NCBI GenBank assembly: GCA_902566775.1
Contig: CACFKF010000005.1
Coordinates: forward strand, 1-64,000
Direction: 5' to 3'
Length of the DNA: 64,000 nucleotides
Source: an uncultured Pelagibacteraceae bacterium
Lineage (GTDB): Bacteria; Pseudomonadota; Alphaproteobacteria; Pelagibacterales; Pelagibacteraceae
A model generated the notes under the pieces. That model saw nothing but the letters and a program-made list of their open reading frames with translations, had not been told where the DNA came from and did not search any database. The position numbers and the translations under genes are program-made. Each line of letters opens with the position of its first letter. Within the stretch, counting starts at the first letter, position 1. This document shows positions 48,984 to 57,820 of the stretch, piece after piece.

Positions 48984-50666
48984 ATGGATACAAAAAATGT
49001 TATAGCCGCCATATCATTATCTGCTGCAGTAATTATCCTTTATTCTCTTTTTTTTGTTGAACCTCCTGATCCAAATCAAATTAAAAAAGATCCTATTGAA
49101 AAAACAAAAACTGTTGAAAGTTCTGATACTCCTAGTTTAGATAAAAATGAAAACTTTACAAAACTAACCAGAAAAGATGCTTTGTTAGAAAATGATAGAA
49201 TTCAATTTGAAAATGATAATGTGGTTGGATCTATTTCTCTTAAAGGAGCAACAATAGATGACTTAACTTTTAAAGAATACAATGTTGAACTTAATGGTAA
49301 TGAAAAAGTTACTTTGTTAAGCCCAAGAAAAGTTGAAGATGGTTATTTAATAGAAAGCGGCTTTGTAACTACAAACAAAAACATAGATGTGCCGGACTCA
49401 TCTACTATATGGGAAATTTCTGGAAATAAAAAATTAACTAATAATAATCCTATAAAATTAAACTGGAGAAACTCTCAAGGTATTACATTTGAAAAACACA
49501 TAAGTTTAGACGATCAATTTTTATTTACTGTTAAAGAAAGAGTAATTAATTCATCAGATAAAACTTATAATTTTTATTCTTATGGACAGATAATTAGAAA
49601 TAAACTTCCTGAAATATCTGGTTTTTATATCCTTCATGAAGGATTTTTATCTGTGCTTGATGATCAATTAATTGAGGAAGATTACGACGATATTCAAGAA
49701 AAGAAATTTACACAAACTGCTCAGGAAGGATTTTTTGGCTATTCTGATAAATTCTGGCTTACCTCAATTATTCCACCTAGAAACAAACAATTTAAAACAA
49801 CTTTTGATTATAAAAATAAATTTAGAGCTAATTATATATCTTCAGAAGGTACCGAAGCTGGACCTAATGACACTATAGAAGAAGAAATTCAAATTATTGT
49901 TGCAGCTAAAAGAGTTAAAACAATTGATGGTTATGCTGAAAGCTTAAGCATTAATAAATTTGATCTTGCGATCGACTGGGGAGTCTTGTACTTTTTAACA
50001 AAGCCCTTGTTCTTTGCAATTGATTATTTCTTTAAATTACTTGGTAATTATGGTTTGGCAATTATAGCAGTAACTGTTTGCATTAGGTTGGTATTCTACC
50101 CTCTTGCTAATTTTTCCTTCAGGTCGATGGGGAAAATGAAACTTCTTCAACCGGAAATGACAAGACTAAAAGAACTTCATAAGGATGATAAAATGAAGTT
50201 GCAACAAGAGATGATGGCGCTTTATAAAAAAGAAAAAGTAAATCCTATGAGTGGTTGTCTACCAATACTCGTGCAGATCCCAGTATTCTTTGCTCTATAC
50301 AAAGTATTGTTTGTAACTATTGAAATGCGACACATGCCATTTTATGGTTGGATTCACGATTTAAGCGCTAAGGATAGTACTACAATTTTTAATCTTTTTG
50401 GTTTAATTCCATGGTCACCACCAGAATTTTTAATTATAGGAATTTGGCCAATCCTAATGGGTCTTAGTATGTGGCTTCAGCAAAAATTAAACCCTAAACC
50501 TCCTGATCCTATACAACAGAAGATTTTTGCATTCTTTCCTATTTTTCTTACAGTAATACTTGCGCCTTTTCCATCCGGTCTGGTAATTTATTGGACTTTT
50601 AATAATATTTTCACAATGATTCAGCAGTATTACATACAAAGTAAAATGACTGTTAAAACAACTTAA
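48984..50666 (+). CDS. yidC: Membrane protein insertase YidC
   Basis: MDTKNVIAAISLSAAVIILYSLFF start; LGNYGLAIIAVTVCIRLVFYPLANFSFRSMGKMK; start trimmed from 48927. Confidence 0.97.
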   Translation: MDTKNVIAAISLSAAVIILYSLFFVEPPDPNQIKKDPIEKTKTVESSDTPSLDKNENFTKLTRKDALLENDRIQFENDNVVGSISLKGATIDDLTFKEYNVELNGNEKVTLLSPRKVEDGYLIESGFVTTNKNIDVPDSSTIWEISGNKKLTNNNPIKLNWRNSQGITFEKHISLDDQFLFTVKERVINSSDKTYNFYSYGQIIRNKLPEISGFYILHEGFLSVLDDQLIEEDYDDIQEKKFTQTAQEGFFGYSDKFWLTSIIPPRNKQFKTTFDYKNKFRANYISSEGTEAGPNDTIEEEIQIIVAAKRVKTIDGYAESLSINKFDLAIDWGVLYFLTKPLFFAIDYFFKLLGNYGLAIIAVTVCIRLVFYPLANFSFRSMGKMKLLQPEMTRLKELHKDDKMKLQQEMMALYKKEKVNPMSGCLPILVQIPVFFALYKVLFVTIEMRHMPFYGWIHDLSAKDSTTIFNLFGLIPWSPPEFLIIGIWPILMGLSMWLQQKLNPKPPDPIQQKIFAFFPIFLTVILAPFPSGLVIYWTFNNIFTMIQQYYIQSKMTVKTT

Positions 50667-51533
50667 ATGGCAGCAATTGAAGAAGTAAACTTAGAAAAAA
50701 TTTTACCTTCAAGTGGTCCTTCCATCAAAGAAGTTAAAAAATATCTAGAAAAATATAACGAAGAAAGAATTGTAATAAAATGTGGAGGAAGTGTTTTAAT
50801 TGATCCTAATCTTTTTAATCTTTTTATATCTGATATAACAATTATGAATAAACTTGGATTAACTCCAACAATTGTACATGGGGGAGGAAAAAGAATTAAT
50901 AATAAATTAAAAGAATTAAATATTGAAAGCACTTTTATAAAAGGCTTAAGAGTTACAAATGAAGATACCATAGATGTAGTTGAAGATGTTTTAATTGAAT
51001 TTAATAATGAAATTGTAAATGCACTAAAAGAAAAATCTTGTAATGCAAAATCAATCACAACTAAAGATCATAATATAATTGTAGTTAAATCTGAAAGAAA
51101 AGAACTTGGTTTTGTTGGAGAACCAACCGAAATTAAAGTAAATGTTTTAAATGAAATAATTAAAGCTGAACAAATTCCTGTGATAGCTCCTATGGGATTA
51201 AAAGATAATCAAACATTTAATATTAATGCAGATACTGCTGCTGGAGCTATAGCTAAAAAGTTAAAATCAAGAAGACTTTTGCTAATGACGGACATGGAAG
51301 GTGTAATTGATAATAATAACAAATTAATTTCAGAAATTACTCCTGATTTAGCTAAGAAAATGATTGATGAAGAAGTTATTAAAGGTGGAATGATACCTAA
51401 AATAAATACTTGTATAGATGCTGTAAATAACGGAGTTAGGGGTGTTGTTATAATTGATGGAAGAAAGCCTCATTCTATTCTTTTTGAATTATTTTCCGAT
51501 AAGGGTTCAGGAACATTAATTAGAAATGCATAA
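50667..51533 (+). CDS. argB: Acetylglutamate kinase
   Basis: IVIKCGGSVL, PTIVHGGGKRIN, INADTAAGAIA. Confidence 0.96.
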   Translation: MAAIEEVNLEKILPSSGPSIKEVKKYLEKYNEERIVIKCGGSVLIDPNLFNLFISDITIMNKLGLTPTIVHGGGKRINNKLKELNIESTFIKGLRVTNEDTIDVVEDVLIEFNNEIVNALKEKSCNAKSITTKDHNIIVVKSERKELGFVGEPTEIKVNVLNEIIKAEQIPVIAPMGLKDNQTFNINADTAAGAIAKKLKSRRLLLMTDMEGVIDNNNKLISEITPDLAKKMIDEEVIKGGMIPKINTCIDAVNNGVRGVVIIDGRKPHSILFELFSDKGSGTLIRNA

Positions 51534-52197
51534 TTTAAAAAACATAAAAAATTTTATATTTGATTGTGATGGAGTATTATATCAAGATTTAGATGCAGTA
51601 TTTGGACAAGTTAGCGAAAGAATGACTAATTATATTTCTAAAAAACTAAATGTAGATTTGAAGAAAGCAAAAGAACTACAAACAAATTATTTTCATAAAT
51701 ATAATACAAGCTTAAACGGTTTGATGATTCATCATAATGTAAACCCTAGGGAGTTTCTTGAATATGTACACGACATTAATTTAGATTTCATGAAAAAAGA
51801 TTTAATTTTAAGAGAAGAGCTTATAAAACTTGAGGCTAAAAAATTTGTTTTTACAAATGGATCAAAAGATCATGTAAAAAATGTAACTAAACATATAGGT
51901 ATTGATGACTTATTTGATGGTACATTTGATATTACAGATTGTAATTTGATACCCAAACCCTCGTTAGAACCTTACAAAAAATTAGTTAAAAAATTTGGTA
52001 TTATTCCTGAGGAAACAATTTTTATTGAAGATATAGCAAAAAATTTAGAGCCAGCAAAAAAACTAGGTATGAAGACAGTGTGGTTAATCAATGATGAGTA
52101 TTGGGGGAAAAAAGATTCTGATAAAGATTTTATTGATTTAAAAATCAAAAATCTCTCTAGTTTTCTTAAAGAAATTAATATATTAAAAGTAGCATAA
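51526..52197 (+). CDS. HAD-family pyrimidine 5'-nucleotidase
   Basis: FIFDCDGVLYQDL, FVFTNGSKDHV, FIEDIAKNLEPAKKLGMKTVW. Confidence 0.85.
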   Translation: MHNLKNIKNFIFDCDGVLYQDLDAVFGQVSERMTNYISKKLNVDLKKAKELQTNYFHKYNTSLNGLMIHHNVNPREFLEYVHDINLDFMKKDLILREELIKLEAKKFVFTNGSKDHVKNVTKHIGIDDLFDGTFDITDCNLIPKPSLEPYKKLVKKFGIIPEETIFIEDIAKNLEPAKKLGMKTVWLINDEYWGKKDSDKDFIDLKIKNLSSFLKEINILKVA

Positions 52198-52202
52198 TAT
52201 TT

Positions 52203-53033
52203 ATGAGTAATATTGAAAAAATAATTAATGATGCGTGGGACAATAAAGAAAAAATAAGTAATAATTCAGATAAGCCAATTATAGATGCAATAAACCAAAC
52301 TATACAACATCTAGACCAGGGAAAAGCAAGAGTTGCGGAAAAGATAAATGGTAATTGGGTAACTCACCAACATATAAAAAAAGCTATAATGTTAAGCTTT
52401 AGAATCCATGGCATGGAAAGTTTGTCTGGTCCATACAGTTCATGGCATGATAAAGCTCATTTACTTAAAGGAAAAACAGCTGGATGGACAAAAGAAGATT
52501 TTGAAAAAGCTGGATTCAGAATGGTTCCTAATTCACCTGTAAGAAAAGGATCTTATATTGGAAAAAATGTTGTGTTAATGCCATGCTTTGTAAACATAGG
52601 AGCATACATTGATGAGGGAACAATGATGGACACTTTTTCAAGAGCAGGGAGTTGTTGTCAAATTGGAAAAAATTGCCATATATCTGCGGGATCCGGAGTT
52701 GGAGGTGTTTTAGAACCAGCTCAAGCATTACCAACAATCATAGAAGATAATGTTTTTTTAGGAGCTATGTCTGAAGTGGTTGAAGGAATAATTGTTGGAG
52801 AAGGATCGGTATTAAGCATGGGCATGTATATTGGTCAATCAACAAAAATTGTAGATAGAAAAACAGGAGAAATTTCCTATGGAAAAATTCCTCCATATTC
52901 AGTAGTTGTGCCTGGTTCGTTACCTGATAAAAAAAATCCAAGTGCCCCTTCGCTAAATTGCGCAGTGATAATTAAACAGGTTGATGAAAAAACTAGATCA
53001 AAAACTTCAATAAATGATCTACTAAGAGAATAA
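52203..53033 (+). CDS. dapD: 2,3,4,5-tetrahydropyridine-2,6-dicarboxylate N-succinyltransferase
   Basis: VRKGSYIGKNVVLMPCFVNIGAYIDEGTMMDTFSRAGSCCQIGKNCHISAGSGVGGVLEP. Confidence 0.97.
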   Translation: MSNIEKIINDAWDNKEKISNNSDKPIIDAINQTIQHLDQGKARVAEKINGNWVTHQHIKKAIMLSFRIHGMESLSGPYSSWHDKAHLLKGKTAGWTKEDFEKAGFRMVPNSPVRKGSYIGKNVVLMPCFVNIGAYIDEGTMMDTFSRAGSCCQIGKNCHISAGSGVGGVLEPAQALPTIIEDNVFLGAMSEVVEGIIVGEGSVLSMGMYIGQSTKIVDRKTGEISYGKIPPYSVVVPGSLPDKKNPSAPSLNCAVIIKQVDEKTRSKTSINDLLRE

Positions 53034-53037
53034 AAGA

Positions 53038-54189
53038 ATGAAAAATTATAATGAATTAAGATTAGCTAAAGAGCTAATAAGATTTCCAAGTATTACGCCT
53101 GTAGATGCTGGAATAATGAAATTTTTAGCAAAAAAATTAACTGCCATTGGTTTTAAATGCAAAATACTAGAATTTAAAGAAAAAGGATCTAAACCAGTTA
53201 AAAATTTATATGCTAGATTAAATAAATCTAGACCTAATTTCAATTTTGCTGGACACCTCGATGTGGTTCCTCCTGGTGATATAAATCATTGGACAGTTAA
53301 CCCATTTAAACCAGCAGTAAAAGGAAAATATTTAATTGGAAGAGGTGCAAACGATATGAAATCTTCTATTGCTTGCTTTGTTTCTGCTGTAAGTAAGTTT
53401 AAAAAAAAAAAATTTAAAGGCTCAATAAGTTTATTAATTACTGGTGACGAAGAAGGCATCGCCATTAATGGTACAAAAAAAGTTGTCGAATATTTAAGAA
53501 AAAAGAAAGAAAAAATTGATTTTTGTCTAGTTGGCGAGCCAACAAATCAAAACAAATTGGGCGAAATGATGAAAATAGGAAGAAGAGGAAGTATGACGGG
53601 GCATCTAACTATATATGGAACGCAGGGCCATGTTGCATATCCGCATGATGCCAATAACCCTGCTCCGGTTATGACAAGAATACTTAGTCAAATTGAAAGT
53701 ATGAAATTAGATAATGGTACAAAAAACTTTCAGCCTTCAAATCTAGAAATAGTTAAAATTAATACAGATAATACAGCAGATAATGTTATCCCAGCTGAAA
53801 TGAAAGCAACTTTTAATATCAGATTCAATAATAAGCATTCTTCAAATTCTTTAAAAAAAAAGCTGAATAGAATTATTAAAAAAAATTGTGATAAAAATAA
53901 ATGTTCTTTTAAAATTTCTTACATGGTGTCAGGAGAAGCATTTATAACAAATCCCAATAAAACTACTTTTATGATTCAGAAAGTCATAAAAAAAATAACA
54001 AAAATAAAACCAAAATTATCCACTACAGGTGGCATATCAGATGCTAGATTTATTAGAAAAATAGCTCCTAGTGTTGAGTTCGGATTAGTTGGAAAAACCA
54101 TGCATAAAGTTGATGAAATAGTCTCTTTGTCTGATTTAAAAAAATTAACTGGAATTTATTATAGTATTTTAGAAAACTATTTTAAATGA
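53038..54189 (+). CDS. dapE: Succinyl-diaminopimelate desuccinylase
   Basis: FAGHLDVVPPGDINHWTVNPF, GRGANDMKSSIACFV, TGGISDARFI. Confidence 0.96.
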   Translation: MKNYNELRLAKELIRFPSITPVDAGIMKFLAKKLTAIGFKCKILEFKEKGSKPVKNLYARLNKSRPNFNFAGHLDVVPPGDINHWTVNPFKPAVKGKYLIGRGANDMKSSIACFVSAVSKFKKKKFKGSISLLITGDEEGIAINGTKKVVEYLRKKKEKIDFCLVGEPTNQNKLGEMMKIGRRGSMTGHLTIYGTQGHVAYPHDANNPAPVMTRILSQIESMKLDNGTKNFQPSNLEIVKINTDNTADNVIPAEMKATFNIRFNNKHSSNSLKKKLNRIIKKNCDKNKCSFKISYMVSGEAFITNPNKTTFMIQKVIKKITKIKPKLSTTGGISDARFIRKIAPSVEFGLVGKTMHKVDEIVSLSDLKKLTGIYYSILENYFK

Positions 54190-55115
54190 GTACTGCCATT
54201 ATAACTACGGATACCTATAAAGATCATCAAGTAACCCCTGGCCACCCAGAAAATGAGGGTAGGATAACAGCAATAATTGAAAAATTAAAATTAAAGAAAA
54301 ATAATTTAATTTGGAAAAAACCAAAAAAATTTGATTTAAAAATAATAGAAGACACTCATGGAAAACAATTTACTGATGATGTGTTGAGTTCTTTCCCTAA
54401 GGAAGGATTTGGTTTTTTCGACCAAGATACACCAGTAGTTAGTAAATCTAAAAAAGCAGCACTTGATGTTGTAGGAGCATCAATACAAGCTATTGATAGC
54501 ATAGAAAATAAAGAAATTAATAATTCGTTCGTTGTAGCGAGACCACCTGGTCATCATAGTGGTACTCAGCTGGGACCTAAAGGTTTTTGTCTTTTGAACA
54601 CAGCTTGTATTTCCTTAAATTATTTAATCAACAAATATAAATACAAAAAAGTTGCATTATTAGATGTAGACGTCCATCATGGTGATGGCAGTCAAAGCCT
54701 TCTCTGGGATAAAAAGAATATATTTTTTGCTTCTACACATTTGGGTGGTGGTTTCTACCCAGGAACTGGTAGTGAAAATGAAAAAGGTAAATATAACAAT
54801 ATAACTAATATACCTATGGAAGCTGGCACAAATTCTGAACAGTACTTAAATGCTTATGACCGTGTTTTAAGTAAATTAAAATCATTTAACCCAGATTTTG
54901 TACTAATGTCGATGGGTGTAGATGGACTAGATATAGATCCAATAGGGCAAATGAAACTTCAACCTAAGGATTTTTATACAATTACGAAAAGAACATTAGA
55001 AATAACAAAACAATGTTGCAATGGAAAATTTGTGAGTTTACTTGAGGGAGGTTATAGTTATCAAGGGTTACAGGAAAGTTCCGACGAACATGTTAACGCA
55101 CTTCTAGAATTTTAA
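54186..55115 (+). CDS. Histone deacetylase-family (class II/acetylpolyamine-type) amidohydrolase
   Basis: VVARPPGHHSGTQLGPKGFCLLNTA, VALLDVDVHHGDGSQSLLW, LLEGGYSY. Confidence 0.92.
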   Translation: MSTAIITTDTYKDHQVTPGHPENEGRITAIIEKLKLKKNNLIWKKPKKFDLKIIEDTHGKQFTDDVLSSFPKEGFGFFDQDTPVVSKSKKAALDVVGASIQAIDSIENKEINNSFVVARPPGHHSGTQLGPKGFCLLNTACISLNYLINKYKYKKVALLDVDVHHGDGSQSLLWDKKNIFFASTHLGGGFYPGTGSENEKGKYNNITNIPMEAGTNSEQYLNAYDRVLSKLKSFNPDFVLMSMGVDGLDIDPIGQMKLQPKDFYTITKRTLEITKQCCNGKFVSLLEGGYSYQGLQESSDEHVNALLEF

Positions 55116-55149
55116 TTGATTTATTAAGTTATTTCTATAAATAACACCT

Positions 55150-55623
55150 GTGAAATTATACAAAGTAAAAAAATCAAACATCGATAAACGAGGTCTTTAT
55201 GCGTCGAAAAATATAAAGACTGGAGAAAGAATTATTGAATATGTCGGAAAACTAATCAGTAAAAAAGAAGCTGAAAAGAATCCAAAATTTGATAATAGCA
55301 AAGATATTTATCTATTTAATATTAATAAAAAATGGGATCTGGACGGGGCATGGTCATTTAACACTGCAAGATTAATTAATCACTCATGTGATCCAAACTG
55401 TGAAGTTGAAGGAAAAGGACTTAAACTTTGGATAAGCGCAATTAAAGATATTAAAAAAGGTGAGGAATTATCTTATGATTATGGGTTTTCGTATTCTAAA
55501 GAAGAAATGGAAAATTTTATTTGTAGATGTGGATCAAAAAATTGCTGTGGATATATTGTTCGAGAAGAATCCAGATGGAGAATAAGTAAAAAATTTAAAA
55601 AATCAAATAGAATTAATAAATAA
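55150..55623 (+). CDS. SET-domain protein lysine methyltransferase-like
   Basis: GLYASKNIKTGERIIEYVGKLIS, ARLINHSCDPNCEVEG, GEELSYDYGF, FICRCGSKNCCGYI post-SET Cys cluster; GTG start. Confidence 0.92.
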   Translation: MKLYKVKKSNIDKRGLYASKNIKTGERIIEYVGKLISKKEAEKNPKFDNSKDIYLFNINKKWDLDGAWSFNTARLINHSCDPNCEVEGKGLKLWISAIKDIKKGEELSYDYGFSYSKEEMENFICRCGSKNCCGYIVREESRWRISKKFKKSNRINK

Positions 55624-56356
55624 CTTTTGCTAAATACAATCCATGAGCGGGTGCTGGAGTAGCGCAGTTCTTCCTATTTTTTGAGTTAAAAGCATTTTCA
55701 AATTTTTTCATATCCCACTTCTTTTCTGCTAAATATTTTAAACATCCTACCATTGATCTGACTTGATTTCTTAAAAAAGATTTTGATCTAAATTCAATTT
55801 CAATTTTCTTATTCACATTTTTTATAGTTATTTTGTTAATTTTTTTTATAGGACTTTTAGCGTAGCAATTTTTTGCTCGCATTGTACTAAAGTCATGTGT
55901 ACCTACTAGTTTTTTAGCCCCTGCTTTTAATAATTTAATATCTAGTTTCTTTCTTATATGCCAAGCCCTTTCATTTTCTATAACAGGAGTAGCTAAGCGA
56001 TTAATTATAAAATATTTATACACTCTTTCTTTTGCTGAATGTCTTGCATGAAATTTATTGCTTCTTTTATAAAGATTAATTATGGAAATTTTTTTTGGGT
56101 TTAAAAAAAAATTTAAAGAGTTAACTAACTTTTTTATTTCTTTAATTTTAAAGTTAATATCGAAATGAGCGGACTGACCAAATGCCGCCACACTTTTATC
56201 AGTACGTCCTGCTGCGTAAACTATAATTTTCTGCTTTAGTAATTTTGTAAGGTTTTTTTCAATTTCTTTTTGAATACTTTTTCCTTTTAATTGTTTTTGC
56301 CAACCTACAAATTTTGGTAAGGAAGCATATTCAACTAAAATCTGGTACCTATGCAT
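55613..56356 (-). CDS. truA: tRNA pseudouridine synthase A
   Basis: VYAAGRTDKSVAAFGQSAHFD, FHARHSAKERVYKYFI. Confidence 0.93.
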   Translation of the reverse strand: MHRYQILVEYASLPKFVGWQKQLKGKSIQKEIEKNLTKLLKQKIIVYAAGRTDKSVAAFGQSAHFDINFKIKEIKKLVNSLNFFLNPKKISIINLYKRSNKFHARHSAKERVYKYFIINRLATPVIENERAWHIRKKLDIKLLKAGAKKLVGTHDFSTMRAKNCYAKSPIKKINKITIKNVNKKIEIEFRSKSFLRNQVRSMVGCLKYLAEKKWDMKKFENAFNSKNRKNCATPAPAHGLYLAKVIY

Positions 56357-57272
56357 GATTCAAATCTGAACCTTTTTCAATTTTTGTACCTAATATAAAT
56401 TCATTTATTTTTTGTGCTTTTTTGCCCTCTCTTTGAATTTCTAGAATTTTTAGGGAATTATTCCCACAAGCTATTTCAAGGTTTTCATTTAATACACATC
56501 CAGGCTTACCAGTAGAGGCAGATAATAGAGCTTTCAATATTCTATATCTCACCCCCTTAAATATGAAGTAGCAATAAGGAAACAAACCATTAATCTGACC
56601 TATTATTTTTTTTGCATCATCATTCCAATTAATCTTACTTTCAGATTTATCAATTTTTTTTGCATAAGTAGCATTTTTATGATCTTGCTCTTTATATTTT
56701 ACGGTTCCATCAAAAATATTATCAATAACATCTGAAATCTTCTCAGCCGCTAGCATTGAAAGTCTTTCGTTTAAGTTTTGTGCATTTTCATTTTCTAAAA
56801 TATTTATTTTAAATATATCTGAAACATCTCCAGCATCTAGTTTTTCATTTATTTTCATTACACTTATTCCTGTTTCTTTTTCTAAATTCATTATTGATCT
56901 TTGAATGGGCCCTGCACCTCTGAAACTAGGCAATATAGAAGCGTGCAAATTTATAAAACCATTTTTACTCAAATTTAAAATATCTTTTGTTAGGATTTGA
57001 CCATAAGAGACTATCACACCTAAACTTAAATTTTTTTTTTTTAAATATTCGTATTCCTCTTTATTATCTTTAACTTTTTCTGGAGTTCTTACTTCCAGAT
57101 TTAAAGTTTCTGCTATTACATGAATTGGTGACTTCGTTATCTTTTGACCTCTATCAGATTTTTTTGGAGGCTGTGTGTATACTGCAGCTATTTCAAATCC
57201 ATTCTGGTAAATATTTTTTAGAATTGGAACAGCAAAATTATCTGTTCCCATAAAAACTATCTTTTTGCTCAT
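56349..57272 (-). CDS. fmt: Methionyl-tRNA formyltransferase
   Basis: IVFMGTDNFAVPIL, INLHASILPSFRGAGPIQRSIM. Confidence 0.96.
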   Translation of the reverse strand: MSKKIVFMGTDNFAVPILKNIYQNGFEIAAVYTQPPKKSDRGQKITKSPIHVIAETLNLEVRTPEKVKDNKEEYEYLKKKNLSLGVIVSYGQILTKDILNLSKNGFINLHASILPSFRGAGPIQRSIMNLEKETGISVMKINEKLDAGDVSDIFKINILENENAQNLNERLSMLAAEKISDVIDNIFDGTVKYKEQDHKNATYAKKIDKSESKINWNDDAKKIIGQINGLFPYCYFIFKGVRYRILKALLSASTGKPGCVLNENLEIACGNNSLKILEIQREGKKAQKINEFILGTKIEKGSDLNHA

Positions 57273-57274
57273 AA

Positions 57275-57799
57275 TTAAAGAACAACTCTGTCTTCATTAG
57301 CTTTCAGTTTAGATAATTTTTTTACAATCATTGATCTTTTTAAATTTGAAACATATCTCAAAATTGTAATTCCATCTAAATGCTGAATCTCATGTTGTAT
57401 ACAAACAGCTAATAAACCATCACATTTGAGATTCCTTTTTTCTCCATTATAATCTAAATACTCAATCTCACACGTACTTGGACGACTTACTTCAACAAAT
57501 TGATTGGGAACGCTTAAGCAACCCTCTTCAAATTTAGATAAATCTTGATTTTTATTTTTAATTATTGGATTAACAAAATACATTGGTTCTTTTTTTTTTT
57601 CATCTTTTGACAAATCCATAACAACAATTCTTTTTGGTACGCCTATTTGAATTGCTGCTAAACCAATTCCTTTTGCATAATACATTGTCTCCAACATATC
57701 ATCCATAAGTTTTTGTTCCTCTGTTCCAACTCTATCAACTGGTTCAGATATTTTTTTTAAAGTTGGATCTGGTTCTATAATTATTTTTCTAATAGCCAT
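57275..57799 (-). CDS. def: Peptide deformylase
   Basis: GIGLAAIQIGVPKRI, EEGCLSVP, CIQHEIQHLDG. Confidence 0.97.
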   Translation of the reverse strand: MAIRKIIIEPDPTLKKISEPVDRVGTEEQKLMDDMLETMYYAKGIGLAAIQIGVPKRIVVMDLSKDEKKKEPMYFVNPIIKNKNQDLSKFEEGCLSVPNQFVEVSRPSTCEIEYLDYNGEKRNLKCDGLLAVCIQHEIQHLDGITILRYVSNLKRSMIVKKLSKLKANEDRVVL

Positions 57800-57820
57800 A
57801 AGTTAATTTTAATATAATTT

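Noticed and set aside
50663-51058. 131-aa ORF antisense to argB
   Set aside because: argB on the opposite strand is unambiguous; no SD or motif for the antisense frame.
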